Positions 58,579 to 64,000 of a stretch of DNA of 64,000 bases are shown piece by piece; positions within the stretch are counted from its first letter, which is position 1; every line of letters begins with the position of its first letter. The notes beneath the pieces were generated by a model. That model was given only the letters and a program-made list of their open reading frames with translations, ran no database searches and was not told where the DNA came from. The stretch comes from JBNPEO01 sp050490315. Its GTDB lineage: Bacteria; Actinomycetota; Actinomycetes; Actinomycetales; Micrococcaceae. Location: contig NZ_JBNPEO010000001.1 in NCBI RefSeq assembly GCF_050490315.1, forward strand, positions 558,001 through 622,000, in the 5' to 3' direction. A program made the translations under genes and the position numbers.

Positions 58579-60042
58579 TTAGCCCACGCGTTGGAGCACA
58601 ATCTCGCGTTTGACGATGTCTACCGAGACCAGTTTGACCCTCACTACGGTGCCAGCTTCCATTTCGCCTTCGCAGCGAGCAGCGACAGCAGGTTCGGCAA
58701 TTTGAACTATTCCGTAGGGAACGTGATCCGGCTTGCCGTTGCCGTCTCGGGACCCCGAAATGACCACTGCTTCAAATTCCCGGCCCACCAGAGGACTCAA
58801 AATCGCAGCCTCAATGGTGTCTATGGAGACACGTTCAAGTTTGGACGCCAACTGGTCTGAAGCCGTCATAATCTCAGGCAATTGCGCCAAAGACTCCCTT
58901 GCCCAGGCAGGGACTTCTTGGCCGTTACTCAAAGCCTCACAAATAACAAGACTCCAACGGTCAACGAGGCGGCGCAACGGTGCAGTGGTGTGCGCGTACG
59001 GAGCCCCAATGGCTGCCTGAACCGTTTCTTGCGGAACGTCCCCGTCAAAGGGGGTGTAGCCGGCTCCGCGGAACAAAACGCCGGCCGAATGCAAAATGGC
59101 CAAGTGCTTGGGGTTGCTTGGATCAAGGGTGCGCAGATATTCACCATAGGAGATCGAGGAGTCCCATTTTTGACCCAATGCAGCAGTCTGCAAGGTAAAT
59201 GCTTTCAGAGATTTTTCATCGGGAGCAGGCATGGTCCGCAGAATGCCCACCTTCCCCTTGAGCATAATGTCAGCGGCCGCCATTCCGGTGAGCAATGAAA
59301 TTTGTGCGTTCCAATCCTCAACGGGTAGTTGCGGGGCTGCCACAATCCGGTAGGTTATGCCGGAACCACCGGGGACTTGTTCGATCTCCTGCTCGGGGAT
59401 GTTCAGGCTCGCACCGCCGCGCTTGCGTTCTAGTTCAATGCGTTTGAGGCCGATCTCTTTGAGCAGCTGAAGACTCTCTGAGGCGGTGCCGTTGTCGATC
59501 TGCTCTTGAACACCTTGATAGTTAAGTTTGGCTCGGCTGCGGACTTGAGCACGGCGGACGACGGCGGAGGTCAGCTCGGCATTGGCGTCGAGTTCGAATT
59601 CCCACACATAGGCAGCTCGAAGCTGATCTGGCAGCAGGCTGCCAGCGTCTTCGGAAATAATCTCTGGGTGCAGAGGGATGCGGCCGTCCGGAGCGTAAAA
59701 AGTCTGACCACGACGGCGAGTCTCAGCATCCAGTTCGCCGCCTGGGTTCACAAAAGACGGCACGTCAGCAATCGCGTAGAGAACTTTGTAGCCGTCGCCG
59801 GCCCGTTCCAAATACATGGCTTGGTCAAGGTCAGTTGAGCTGGGTGGATCTATCGTCACAAATTCAAAGGCCGTGAGGTCAAGGCTTGGAAGCTGATGCT
59901 TAGCCACAGCAGCTTCTGCGTCTTGGACGGCCACTGGAGGATATTCCAAGGGCAGTTTGAGCTCAGTTTTTAGGGCACTCAGTGCACCTGCCAATTGGCT
60001 CTGCGGGTCAAGGGCGCGTGGGGCTATCCGTTGATGAGACAC
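58579..60042 (-). CDS. RNB-domain ribonuclease (RNase II/R-like, short)
   Basis: A 487-residue protein dominated by the RNB catalytic domain: FEFVTIDPPSSTDLDQAMYL (metal Asp residues), YAIADVPSFVNPGGELDAET, FYAPDGRIPLHPEIISEDAG and the C-terminal APYAHTTAPLRRLVDRWSLV. It lacks the N-terminal cold-shock domains of E. coli RNase II, as is usual in actinobacterial members. I prefer the GTG at 60042 to the start of the open frame at 60153, because a TAGCCT lies 7 nt upstream and family likeness begins there. Confidence 0.85.
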   Translation of the reverse strand: MSHQRIAPRALDPQSQLAGALSALKTELKLPLEYPPVAVQDAEAAVAKHQLPSLDLTAFEFVTIDPPSSTDLDQAMYLERAGDGYKVLYAIADVPSFVNPGGELDAETRRRGQTFYAPDGRIPLHPEIISEDAGSLLPDQLRAAYVWEFELDANAELTSAVVRRAQVRSRAKLNYQGVQEQIDNGTASESLQLLKEIGLKRIELERKRGGASLNIPEQEIEQVPGGSGITYRIVAAPQLPVEDWNAQISLLTGMAAADIMLKGKVGILRTMPAPDEKSLKAFTLQTAALGQKWDSSISYGEYLRTLDPSNPKHLAILHSAGVLFRGAGYTPFDGDVPQETVQAAIGAPYAHTTAPLRRLVDRWSLVICEALSNGQEVPAWARESLAQLPEIMTASDQLASKLERVSIDTIEAAILSPLVGREFEAVVISGSRDGNGKPDHVPYGIVQIAEPAVAARCEGEMEAGTVVRVKLVSVDIVKREIVLQRVG

Positions 60043-60049
60043 GAAATTC

Positions 60050-60055
60050 AGGCTA
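60050..60055 (-). promoter_or_regulatory. Leaderless -10 element of the RNB ribonuclease gene
   Basis: On the minus strand TAGCCT is followed by 7 nt (GAATTTC) and the GTG at 60042, which supports this start. Confidence 0.5.
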
Positions 60056-60158
60056 GCGGGAAAAGCCACCTTAGTGGCGGAAATAGCGTCAAATTCTTCG
60101 TCACGATTGCCGCAGCTCCGTCCGCTCCACCGATTCTTGGCCCGTCTGAGCAAGAAAT

Positions 60159-60845
60159 CTAGCTGTTGGCCACGTCGTCTTGGCTGGGTAACGCTTCAAG
60201 CAACTTGAGGGCCGCTTCAGCAGGATCGCTAGCCTCGGTAATGGCGCGAACCACCACCACACGCTGGGCCCCAGCTTCCACCACTTGGCCGATGTTGCTC
60301 AGGTCAATCCCGCCGATTGCGAACCAAGGGATCTGAATGGGGCCATCGATTTTGGCTGCTGCTTGAGCCGCATATTCCACCAATTCCAGCCCGACGGCGG
60401 CCCGGCCGGGTTTGGTGGGAGTCGCCCACAGTGGGCCTACACAGAAGTAGTCCAAACCTTTACGGCCCGGGGCTGCAGCAATGGCGGCGTCCACTTGGGC
60501 TGGGGAGTGAGTGGACATACCTATCACCGTTTTTTTGCCCAGCACTTTTCGAGCAAAGTCGAAGGGGAGATCATCCTGCCCAATGTGGAACACCGGAGCT
60601 TGTGCAAGGCTCGCCACGTCGGCGCGATCGTTGACGGCCCACAACCGTCCGTGCCGTGTAGCGGCTGCCTCAAGAACTTTGAGTGCTTCCAGCTCCGTGG
60701 CCACATCAATGTTCTTGTCCCGCAGCTGGATGATGTCAACGCCACCGGAAAATGCGGCGTCAACAAAGTCGGCAAAATCTCCGCGTTCGGTGCGCGCATC
60801 GGTGCACAGGTAGAGGCGGGCAGCATGGTGGACGTGTTGGCTCAT
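60159..60845 (-). CDS. thiE: Thiamine-phosphate synthase
   Basis: A 228-residue TIM-barrel enzyme: LYLCTDARTERGDFADFVDA, GGVDIIQLRDKNIDV, LWAVNDRADVASLA, IGMSTHSPAQVDAA, DYFCVGPLWATPTKPGRAAV and PWFAIGGIDLSNIGQVVEAG. It joins the pyrimidine and thiazole phosphates to make thiamine phosphate. It diverges from thiOSG, and with TACGCT 7 nt before its ATG it seems to be leaderless, so it escapes the riboswitch that controls thiOSG. Confidence 0.95.
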   Translation of the reverse strand: MSQHVHHAARLYLCTDARTERGDFADFVDAAFSGGVDIIQLRDKNIDVATELEALKVLEAAATRHGRLWAVNDRADVASLAQAPVFHIGQDDLPFDFARKVLGKKTVIGMSTHSPAQVDAAIAAAPGRKGLDYFCVGPLWATPTKPGRAAVGLELVEYAAQAAAKIDGPIQIPWFAIGGIDLSNIGQVVEAGAQRVVVVRAITEASDPAEAALKLLEALPSQDDVANS

Positions 60846-60852
60846 AAGAACC

Positions 60853-60858
60853 AGCGTA
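60853..60858 (-). promoter_or_regulatory. Leaderless -10 element of thiE
   Basis: On the minus strand TACGCT is followed by 7 nt (GGTTCTT) and the ATG at 60845. The plus-strand thiO -10 is 8 nt away. Confidence 0.55.
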
Positions 60859-60865
60859 GTTCCTT

Positions 60866-60871
60866 TAGACT
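60866..60871 (+). promoter_or_regulatory. -10 element of the thiOSG operon
   Basis: TAGACT lies 6-8 nt before the 5' edge of the TPP riboswitch and would start transcription there. Its -35 region would overlap the thiE start codon. Confidence 0.5.
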
Positions 60872-60875
60872 GGGC

Positions 60876-60972
60876 GAGTACTGCGGGAGCTTGAACACGG
60901 TGTTGTTCACGGCTGAGAGGGCTTTAGTGCCGACCGTTATACCTGATCCGGATAGTGCCGGCGTAGGGAAGG
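60876..60972 (+). promoter_or_regulatory. TPP (THI-box) riboswitch
   Basis: The conserved core is clear: CGGCTGAGAGGGCTTTAGTG then CCGACC, ACCTGATCCGGATAGTGCCG and GCGTAGGGAAGG. CTGAGA and the ACCTGATCTGGATAATGCC-type segment are the pyrophosphate and pyrimidine sensor helices. The final GGGAAGGA also serves as the Shine-Dalgarno of thiO, so ligand binding most likely hides the ribosome-binding site (translational control). Confidence 0.95.
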
Positions 60973-60973
60973 A

Positions 60974-62245
60974 ATGAAGATGGCCGTAGAGGCTGACGTT
61001 GCCGTCATTGGCGCGGGCATTGTGGGGATGGCTATCGCATACCAAGCCCTCACGTCTGGCCGTTCGGTGGTGCTGATTGATCCAGCACCCGGAACCGGCG
61101 CCACCCACGCTGCAGCAGGGATGCTGGCACCAGTGAGTGAGCTCCATTATCAAGAGCAGCAACTCCTTGAACTCACTCTCGAATCGGCCCGATTGTGGCC
61201 AGAGTTTGCACGTCCGTTTGCTCCGAACGCCGGTTACCAGAACACAGAAACACTGCTATTGGGTGTGGACGCGGCCGATCGTCGGGCCCTAGCGGACCTG
61301 TACGCGGAACAACTTCGTCAAGGACTCAACGTACAACCACTAACGGTGTCACGGGCCCGCAGTGCGGAGCCGCTATTGGCCCCAGGGCTGTCGGCCGCTT
61401 ACACCATTCCCCAAGACCACCAAGTGGATCCACGGCGAATTCACGCAGCACTTTTAGAGACCTTTATTAACGACGGCGGCATTCACCTGAGCGAGCGCGC
61501 GCTCGGCTTGGTGTGGAGTGATGCCAGGGTCGCGGGAGTGGACCTTGGAGATGGCCGCACGGTCAGGTCACAAGAAGTGGTAGTTGCTAATGGAACTTAC
61601 GCAGAAGAGTTGCAAGGGCTTCCACCCGGTCTTCGGCTGCCCCTGCGGAAAGTGTACGGGGATATTCTTCGCCTCCGGGTGCCTTCAAAATTGCGTCCGC
61701 TGCTGACCGCCACTGTGCGCGGAAGCGTCCATGGTGTTCCCGTTTACATTGTGCCTCGAGAGGACGGGACGGTAGTTATTGGTGCCACCTCCCGTGAGGA
61801 CAATAGCTCCGGTGTTTCTGCCGGAGGCGTTTACCAACTGCTCCGCGACGCCCAATCGTTGGTTCCGGCCGTGGCTGAGCTCGAACTTTTCGAGTCCACT
61901 TCAAGGCCACGTCCAGGTACTCCAGACAACGCCCCGCTCCTGGGGCGAGTTGCCGCATCCACACTGCACTGTGACAACTCAAGCTCTGACAACTCAAGCT
62001 CTGACAACTCAAGCTCTGGCCACTCAAGTTCGGATCCAAGGAGCCAGCTCAATCCCAAAAGCCAGGACATTCCGGGGTTGATTGTGGCCACCGGGTTCTT
62101 CCGCCACGGCGTTCTCCTTGCGCCTGTTGCAGCCCAGATTTGCCGCCAACTTATGGACAGAATAGCGGACGTACGGTGGGCGCCTTTTAGACCGGACAGA
62201 TTTTCCCTACCCACAACTCACAGCAAGGACCGGGAGCATTCGTGA
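60974..62245 (+). CDS. thiO: Glycine oxidase ThiO with a Ser-rich repeat insertion
   Basis: A 423-residue FAD-dependent amine oxidase (DAO family): VAVIGAGIVGMAIAYQALTS (FAD Rossmann motif), HAAAGMLAPVSELHYQEQQL, YGDILRLRVPS and IVATGFFRHGVLLAPVAAQI. It converts glycine to dehydroglycine for thiazole synthesis. Residues about 334-353 are an inserted run of DNSSS repeats coded by four 15-bp units (61973-62032), absent from typical ThiO. Two ATGs (60974, 60980) are possible. The last bases overlap thiS (GTGA). Confidence 0.93.
   Translation: MKMAVEADVAVIGAGIVGMAIAYQALTSGRSVVLIDPAPGTGATHAAAGMLAPVSELHYQEQQLLELTLESARLWPEFARPFAPNAGYQNTETLLLGVDAADRRALADLYAEQLRQGLNVQPLTVSRARSAEPLLAPGLSAAYTIPQDHQVDPRRIHAALLETFINDGGIHLSERALGLVWSDARVAGVDLGDGRTVRSQEVVVANGTYAEELQGLPPGLRLPLRKVYGDILRLRVPSKLRPLLTATVRGSVHGVPVYIVPREDGTVVIGATSREDNSSGVSAGGVYQLLRDAQSLVPAVAELELFESTSRPRPGTPDNAPLLGRVAASTLHCDNSSSDNSSSDNSSSGHSSSDPRSQLNPKSQDIPGLIVATGFFRHGVLLAPVAAQICRQLMDRIADVRWAPFRPDRFSLPTTHSKDREHS
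61973..62032 (+). repeat. In-frame 15-bp repeat in thiO
   Basis: Three identical units GACAACTCAAGCTCT (61973, 61988, 62003) and one degenerate unit (62018-62032) code for DNSSS repeats. Confidence 0.9.
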
Positions 62246-62487
62246 CCACGCTCAATATTTCACTCAACGGGGAGCCACACAGCCTTAGCGCTGGAGCCAC
62301 CGTTGCAGACCTTGTCCAAGCCGTCACGGGCAGAACGATCAATGAACAAGGACAAGCCGTTGACGGCCGCAGGCTGGGTATTGCTGTTGCCCGCAACGCA
62401 GCGGTGGTGCCACGAAGCCAATGGCGCGGAACAACGCTTTGTTCGGAAGACGACGTCGAACTCGTTACAGCAGTACAGGGAGGCTGA
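62242..62487 (+). CDS. thiS: Sulfur carrier protein ThiS
   Basis: An 81-residue ubiquitin-like carrier: LNISLNGEPHSLSAGATVAD, AVARNAAVVPRSQWRGTTLC and the ending VELVTAVQGG with the required C-terminal Gly-Gly. The 12-residue insertion after the first helix is usual in Arthrobacter-type ThiS. It delivers thiocarboxylate sulfur to ThiG. GTG start overlapping the thiO stop. Confidence 0.95.
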   Translation: MTTLNISLNGEPHSLSAGATVADLVQAVTGRTINEQGQAVDGRRLGIAVARNAAVVPRSQWRGTTLCSEDDVELVTAVQGG

Positions 62488-62488
62488 A

Positions 62489-63265
62489 ATGTCCAAGGAC
62501 CAACTTCACATCGACGGCGTGGCACTGAATTCGCGGCTTATTATGGGCACTGGAGGTGCGCCAAGCCTGGACGGTTTGGGGGCGGCGCTGGTGGCTTCCG
62601 GGACTGAACTCACCACCGTGGCCATGCGCCGCTATTCACCTGCCACGGCAGGCTCGCTCTTCGAACTGCTGCAAAGCCACGGGATCCGCGTTCTGCCCAA
62701 CACGGCTGGTTGCTACACCGCTCGCGACGCTGTTTTGACAGCTGAACTGGCACGAGAAGCCCTAGAGACCAACTGGGTGAAGCTTGAGGTTATAGCCGAC
62801 GAGCAAACCCTGCTCCCGGATGCCGTGGAGCTAGTTCAAGCGACCGAACAACTCGTGGCAAGTGGGTTCCAAGTGTTCGCTTACACCAACGACGATCCGG
62901 TTCTGGCGTTGCGTCTGGAAAACTTAGGCGCTGCCGCCGTCATGCCACTCGGTGCTCCGATTGGGACAGGCTTGGGCATCCTCAACCCGCACAACATCGA
63001 ACTGATCGTTGCCCGCGCCAACGTCCCGGTAGTGCTCGACGCCGGAATCGGCACGGCCTCGGACGCGGCCCTTGCCATGGAGCTAGGCTGCGACGCAGTG
63101 CTGTTGGCAACTGCAGTGACCCGGGCTCAGGACCCCGTGATGATGGGCGAGGCCTTTCGCCACGCGGTGGCAGCAGGGCGTCTTGCCCGGCTCGCAGGGC
63201 GAATCCCTAAGCGTGAGCACGCCCTAGCGTCCTCACCCATGCAGGGCCGGGCTGAATTTTTGTAG
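62489..63265 (+). CDS. thiG: Thiazole synthase
   Basis: A 258-residue TIM-barrel enzyme: LIMGTGGAPSLDGLGAALVA, RVLPNTAGCYTARDAVLTAE, WVKLEVIADEQTLLPD (the catalytic Lys in VKLEVI), AAAVMPLGAPIGTGLGILNP and VPVVLDAGIGTASDAALAME. It condenses deoxyxylulose phosphate, dehydroglycine and ThiS-COSH. It starts 1 nt after the thiS stop with GGGAGG upstream. Confidence 0.95.
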   Translation: MSKDQLHIDGVALNSRLIMGTGGAPSLDGLGAALVASGTELTTVAMRRYSPATAGSLFELLQSHGIRVLPNTAGCYTARDAVLTAELAREALETNWVKLEVIADEQTLLPDAVELVQATEQLVASGFQVFAYTNDDPVLALRLENLGAAAVMPLGAPIGTGLGILNPHNIELIVARANVPVVLDAGIGTASDAALAMELGCDAVLLATAVTRAQDPVMMGEAFRHAVAAGRLARLAGRIPKREHALASSPMQGRAEFL

Positions 63266-63279
63266 AGAGCGGCCTAAAG

Positions 63280-63582
63280 CTAGGCGCGGAGAATAGCTGT
63301 GAGGCGCTCGCGGTCACTGGCTTCGCGCTGTTTACGCAAGGGAACAACCACAGCGACGGCAGCTGCTGTACCAAGAACAATCGGCAGCACCCAAGGGATC
63401 CACGTCAGGCCAGGTTGATAGCCAAAGCCCAACGCGATCACCACCATCCAGCACACGCATGCCACAGCTACGCCCAACCCAGCAGGCAAAGCTGCACCGT
63501 AAGAGGTGTGGTGCTTGTCTGTGCCCCACACGATGGCTCCGGCGGCAATGACTGCAAGAACGGCAATAATCAGTGAAAGCAC
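63280..63582 (-). CDS. Small membrane protein, function unknown
   Basis: A 100-residue protein with three hydrophobic segments: LSLIIAVLAVIAAGAIVWGT, AGLGVAVACVCWMVVIALGF, and WIPWVLPIVLGTAAAVAVVV, then a charged C-terminus. GTG start with AAAGGGA upstream. No recognised family. It lies between thiG and DUF3107 on the minus strand. Confidence 0.65.
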   Translation of the reverse strand: MLSLIIAVLAVIAAGAIVWGTDKHHTSYGAALPAGLGVAVACVCWMVVIALGFGYQPGLTWIPWVLPIVLGTAAAVAVVVPLRKQREASDRERLTAILRA

Positions 63583-63625
63583 GCGAGCGTCCCTTTCCTT
63601 GGCCTCAAACAGCTACAAAAGGGGT

Positions 63626-63850
63626 CTAGACGGTGCCAAATCCCACACGACGGACTTCTTCAGCACCAATCTCTACGTAACCCAAAACCTTGCCAGGAAC
63701 GATGATTTGGCGGCCCTTCTCATCCGTCAGACGCAAATCCGTTCCGTTAGCGATTGCCTCGGAGACAATCTTGGCTACGGCATCGGCGTCCTGTGAAGAC
63801 TCGAGCGAAATTTCACGTCCAACGTTTTGGATACCAATCTTTACTTCCAC
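63626..63850 (-). CDS. DUF3107 family protein
   Basis: A 74-residue protein: EVKIGIQNVGREISLESSQD, DADAVAKIVSEAIANGTDLR and VPGKVLGYVEIGAEEVRRVG. It is a tiny actinobacterial family of unknown function; the ending is usually the same (RRVGFG). GGGAGG lies about 7 nt before the GTG. The next gene upstream is a TetR-like regulator, a common neighbour of this family. Confidence 0.88.
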   Translation of the reverse strand: MEVKIGIQNVGREISLESSQDADAVAKIVSEAIANGTDLRLTDEKGRQIIVPGKVLGYVEIGAEEVRRVGFGTV

Positions 63851-63898
63851 AACAAGGCCTCCCAGCCATCAGAATTCAACAGGTTATTCATTTGTAGC

Positions 63899-64000
63899 TC
63901 AGGACTCCTTGGGGAAGCGACTGATTCCGCGCCAAGCTAAACGGTAGACCAGATCACTTGCAACATCGAGGTCCAAATCGCCGTCGGTTTCTAGCCAATA
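63899..64000 (-). CDS. C-terminal end of a regulator (probably TetR family)
   Basis: The last 33 codons of a gene that starts beyond the window. The frame reads LDLDVASDLVYRLAWRGISR and ends FPKES. This fits the tail of the TetR-like regulators often found beside DUF3107 genes, but the fragment is too short to be sure. Confidence 0.5.
   Translation of the reverse strand, partial: YWLETDGDLDLDVASDLVYRLAWRGISRFPKES

Noticed and set aside
57889..58860. 323-codon plus-strand open frame across the helicase leader and ribonuclease end
   Set aside because: It runs antisense through two well-supported genes and matches nothing; only the leader part is unexplained.
1..64000. CRISPR arrays, rRNA, tRNA, prophage and insertion sequences
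   Set aside because: No regularly spaced repeats of 24-40 bp, no tRNA cloverleaf with CCA-end context, no rRNA segments and no transposase or integrase motifs were seen on reading both strands.

Overview
The window comes from an actinobacterium of the Arthrobacter/Renibacterium/Psychromicrobium type (Micrococcaceae). This is inferred from recognisable families and gene order, not from a database search. The evidence is: actinobacterial small families (DUF3090, DUF3107, DUF3117, SCO1664), actinobacterial DapC/DapD, a gluABCD glutamate transporter as in Corynebacterium, an ECF sigma/anti-sigma/tatB block, the CE1758/CE1759-type flavin pair, moderate-to-high GC, frequent GTG starts and many leaderless promoters. 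No rRNA, tRNA, CRISPR array, prophage or insertion sequence was found. Most of the window is core chromosome.

Layout. 1-8.9 kb: end of a glycine-betaine binding protein, alaA, ppk2, xseBA, a membrane protein, ispH, rmuC, ychF. 8.9-11.9 kb: an accessory, decaying island with an intact higBA toxin-antitoxin pair, an acetyltransferase remnant, a YCII protein with a clear operator, a DinB-fold protein, a second eroded higBA fused to an acetyltransferase fragment, and a broken aag glycosylase gene. 11.9-14 kb: SCO1664, DUF3090 and histidine-phosphatase genes. 14-16.3 kb: MarR regulator, LLM flavin monooxygenase and FMN reductase. 16.4-19.7 kb: NERD protein, MFS transporter, and a Cys-rich 38-residue peptide plus TSUP exporter behind a CsoR/CstR-like operator. 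20-25.5 kb: oligopeptide ABC transporter. 25.6-37.9 kb: SGNH hydrolase, typA, fdxA-dapC, gltA, galE, TetR, two less known proteins, dapD and dapE. 38.8-42 kb: gluABCD. 42.2-45.1 kb: LOG protein, DivIVA-like protein, PIG-V-like mannosyltransferase, DUF3117. 45.2-52.3 kb: O-methyltransferase, sigE-like sigma/anti-sigma, tatB, the mrp/DUF1003/MgtE_N-CBS operon, general stress protein. 52.4-60 kb: pepP, PHP phosphoesterase, marC, orphan DNA methyltransferase, DEAD-box helicase, RNB ribonuclease. 60-63.3 kb: thiE divergent from a TPP-riboswitch-controlled thiOSG operon. The right edge has a small membrane protein, DUF3107 and the end of a TetR-like gene.

How the genes work together. The dap genes supply diaminopimelate for the cell wall, and thiOSG with thiE make the thiazole and couple it to the pyrimidine. 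Two ABC systems (peptide, glutamate) each have a stem-loop downstream of the binding-protein gene. The sigma/anti-sigma pair next to tatB is an envelope-stress module.

The most interesting signals not covered by ordinary annotation are: (i) short tandem duplications of 14-24 bp at or across the stop codons of five separate genes, plus related in-frame 15-bp repeats; (ii) about fifteen start codons placed exactly 6-7 nt after a TANNNT hexamer, which points to leaderless transcription; (iii) the operator, Cys-rich peptide and TSUP module at 18.7-19.6 kb; (iv) the record of stepwise decay in the higBA/GNAT/aag island; (v) the overlapping divergent thiE/thiO promoters. Nothing here is clearly a wholly new system. 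The Cys-peptide/TSUP module is the best candidate for an under-described one.
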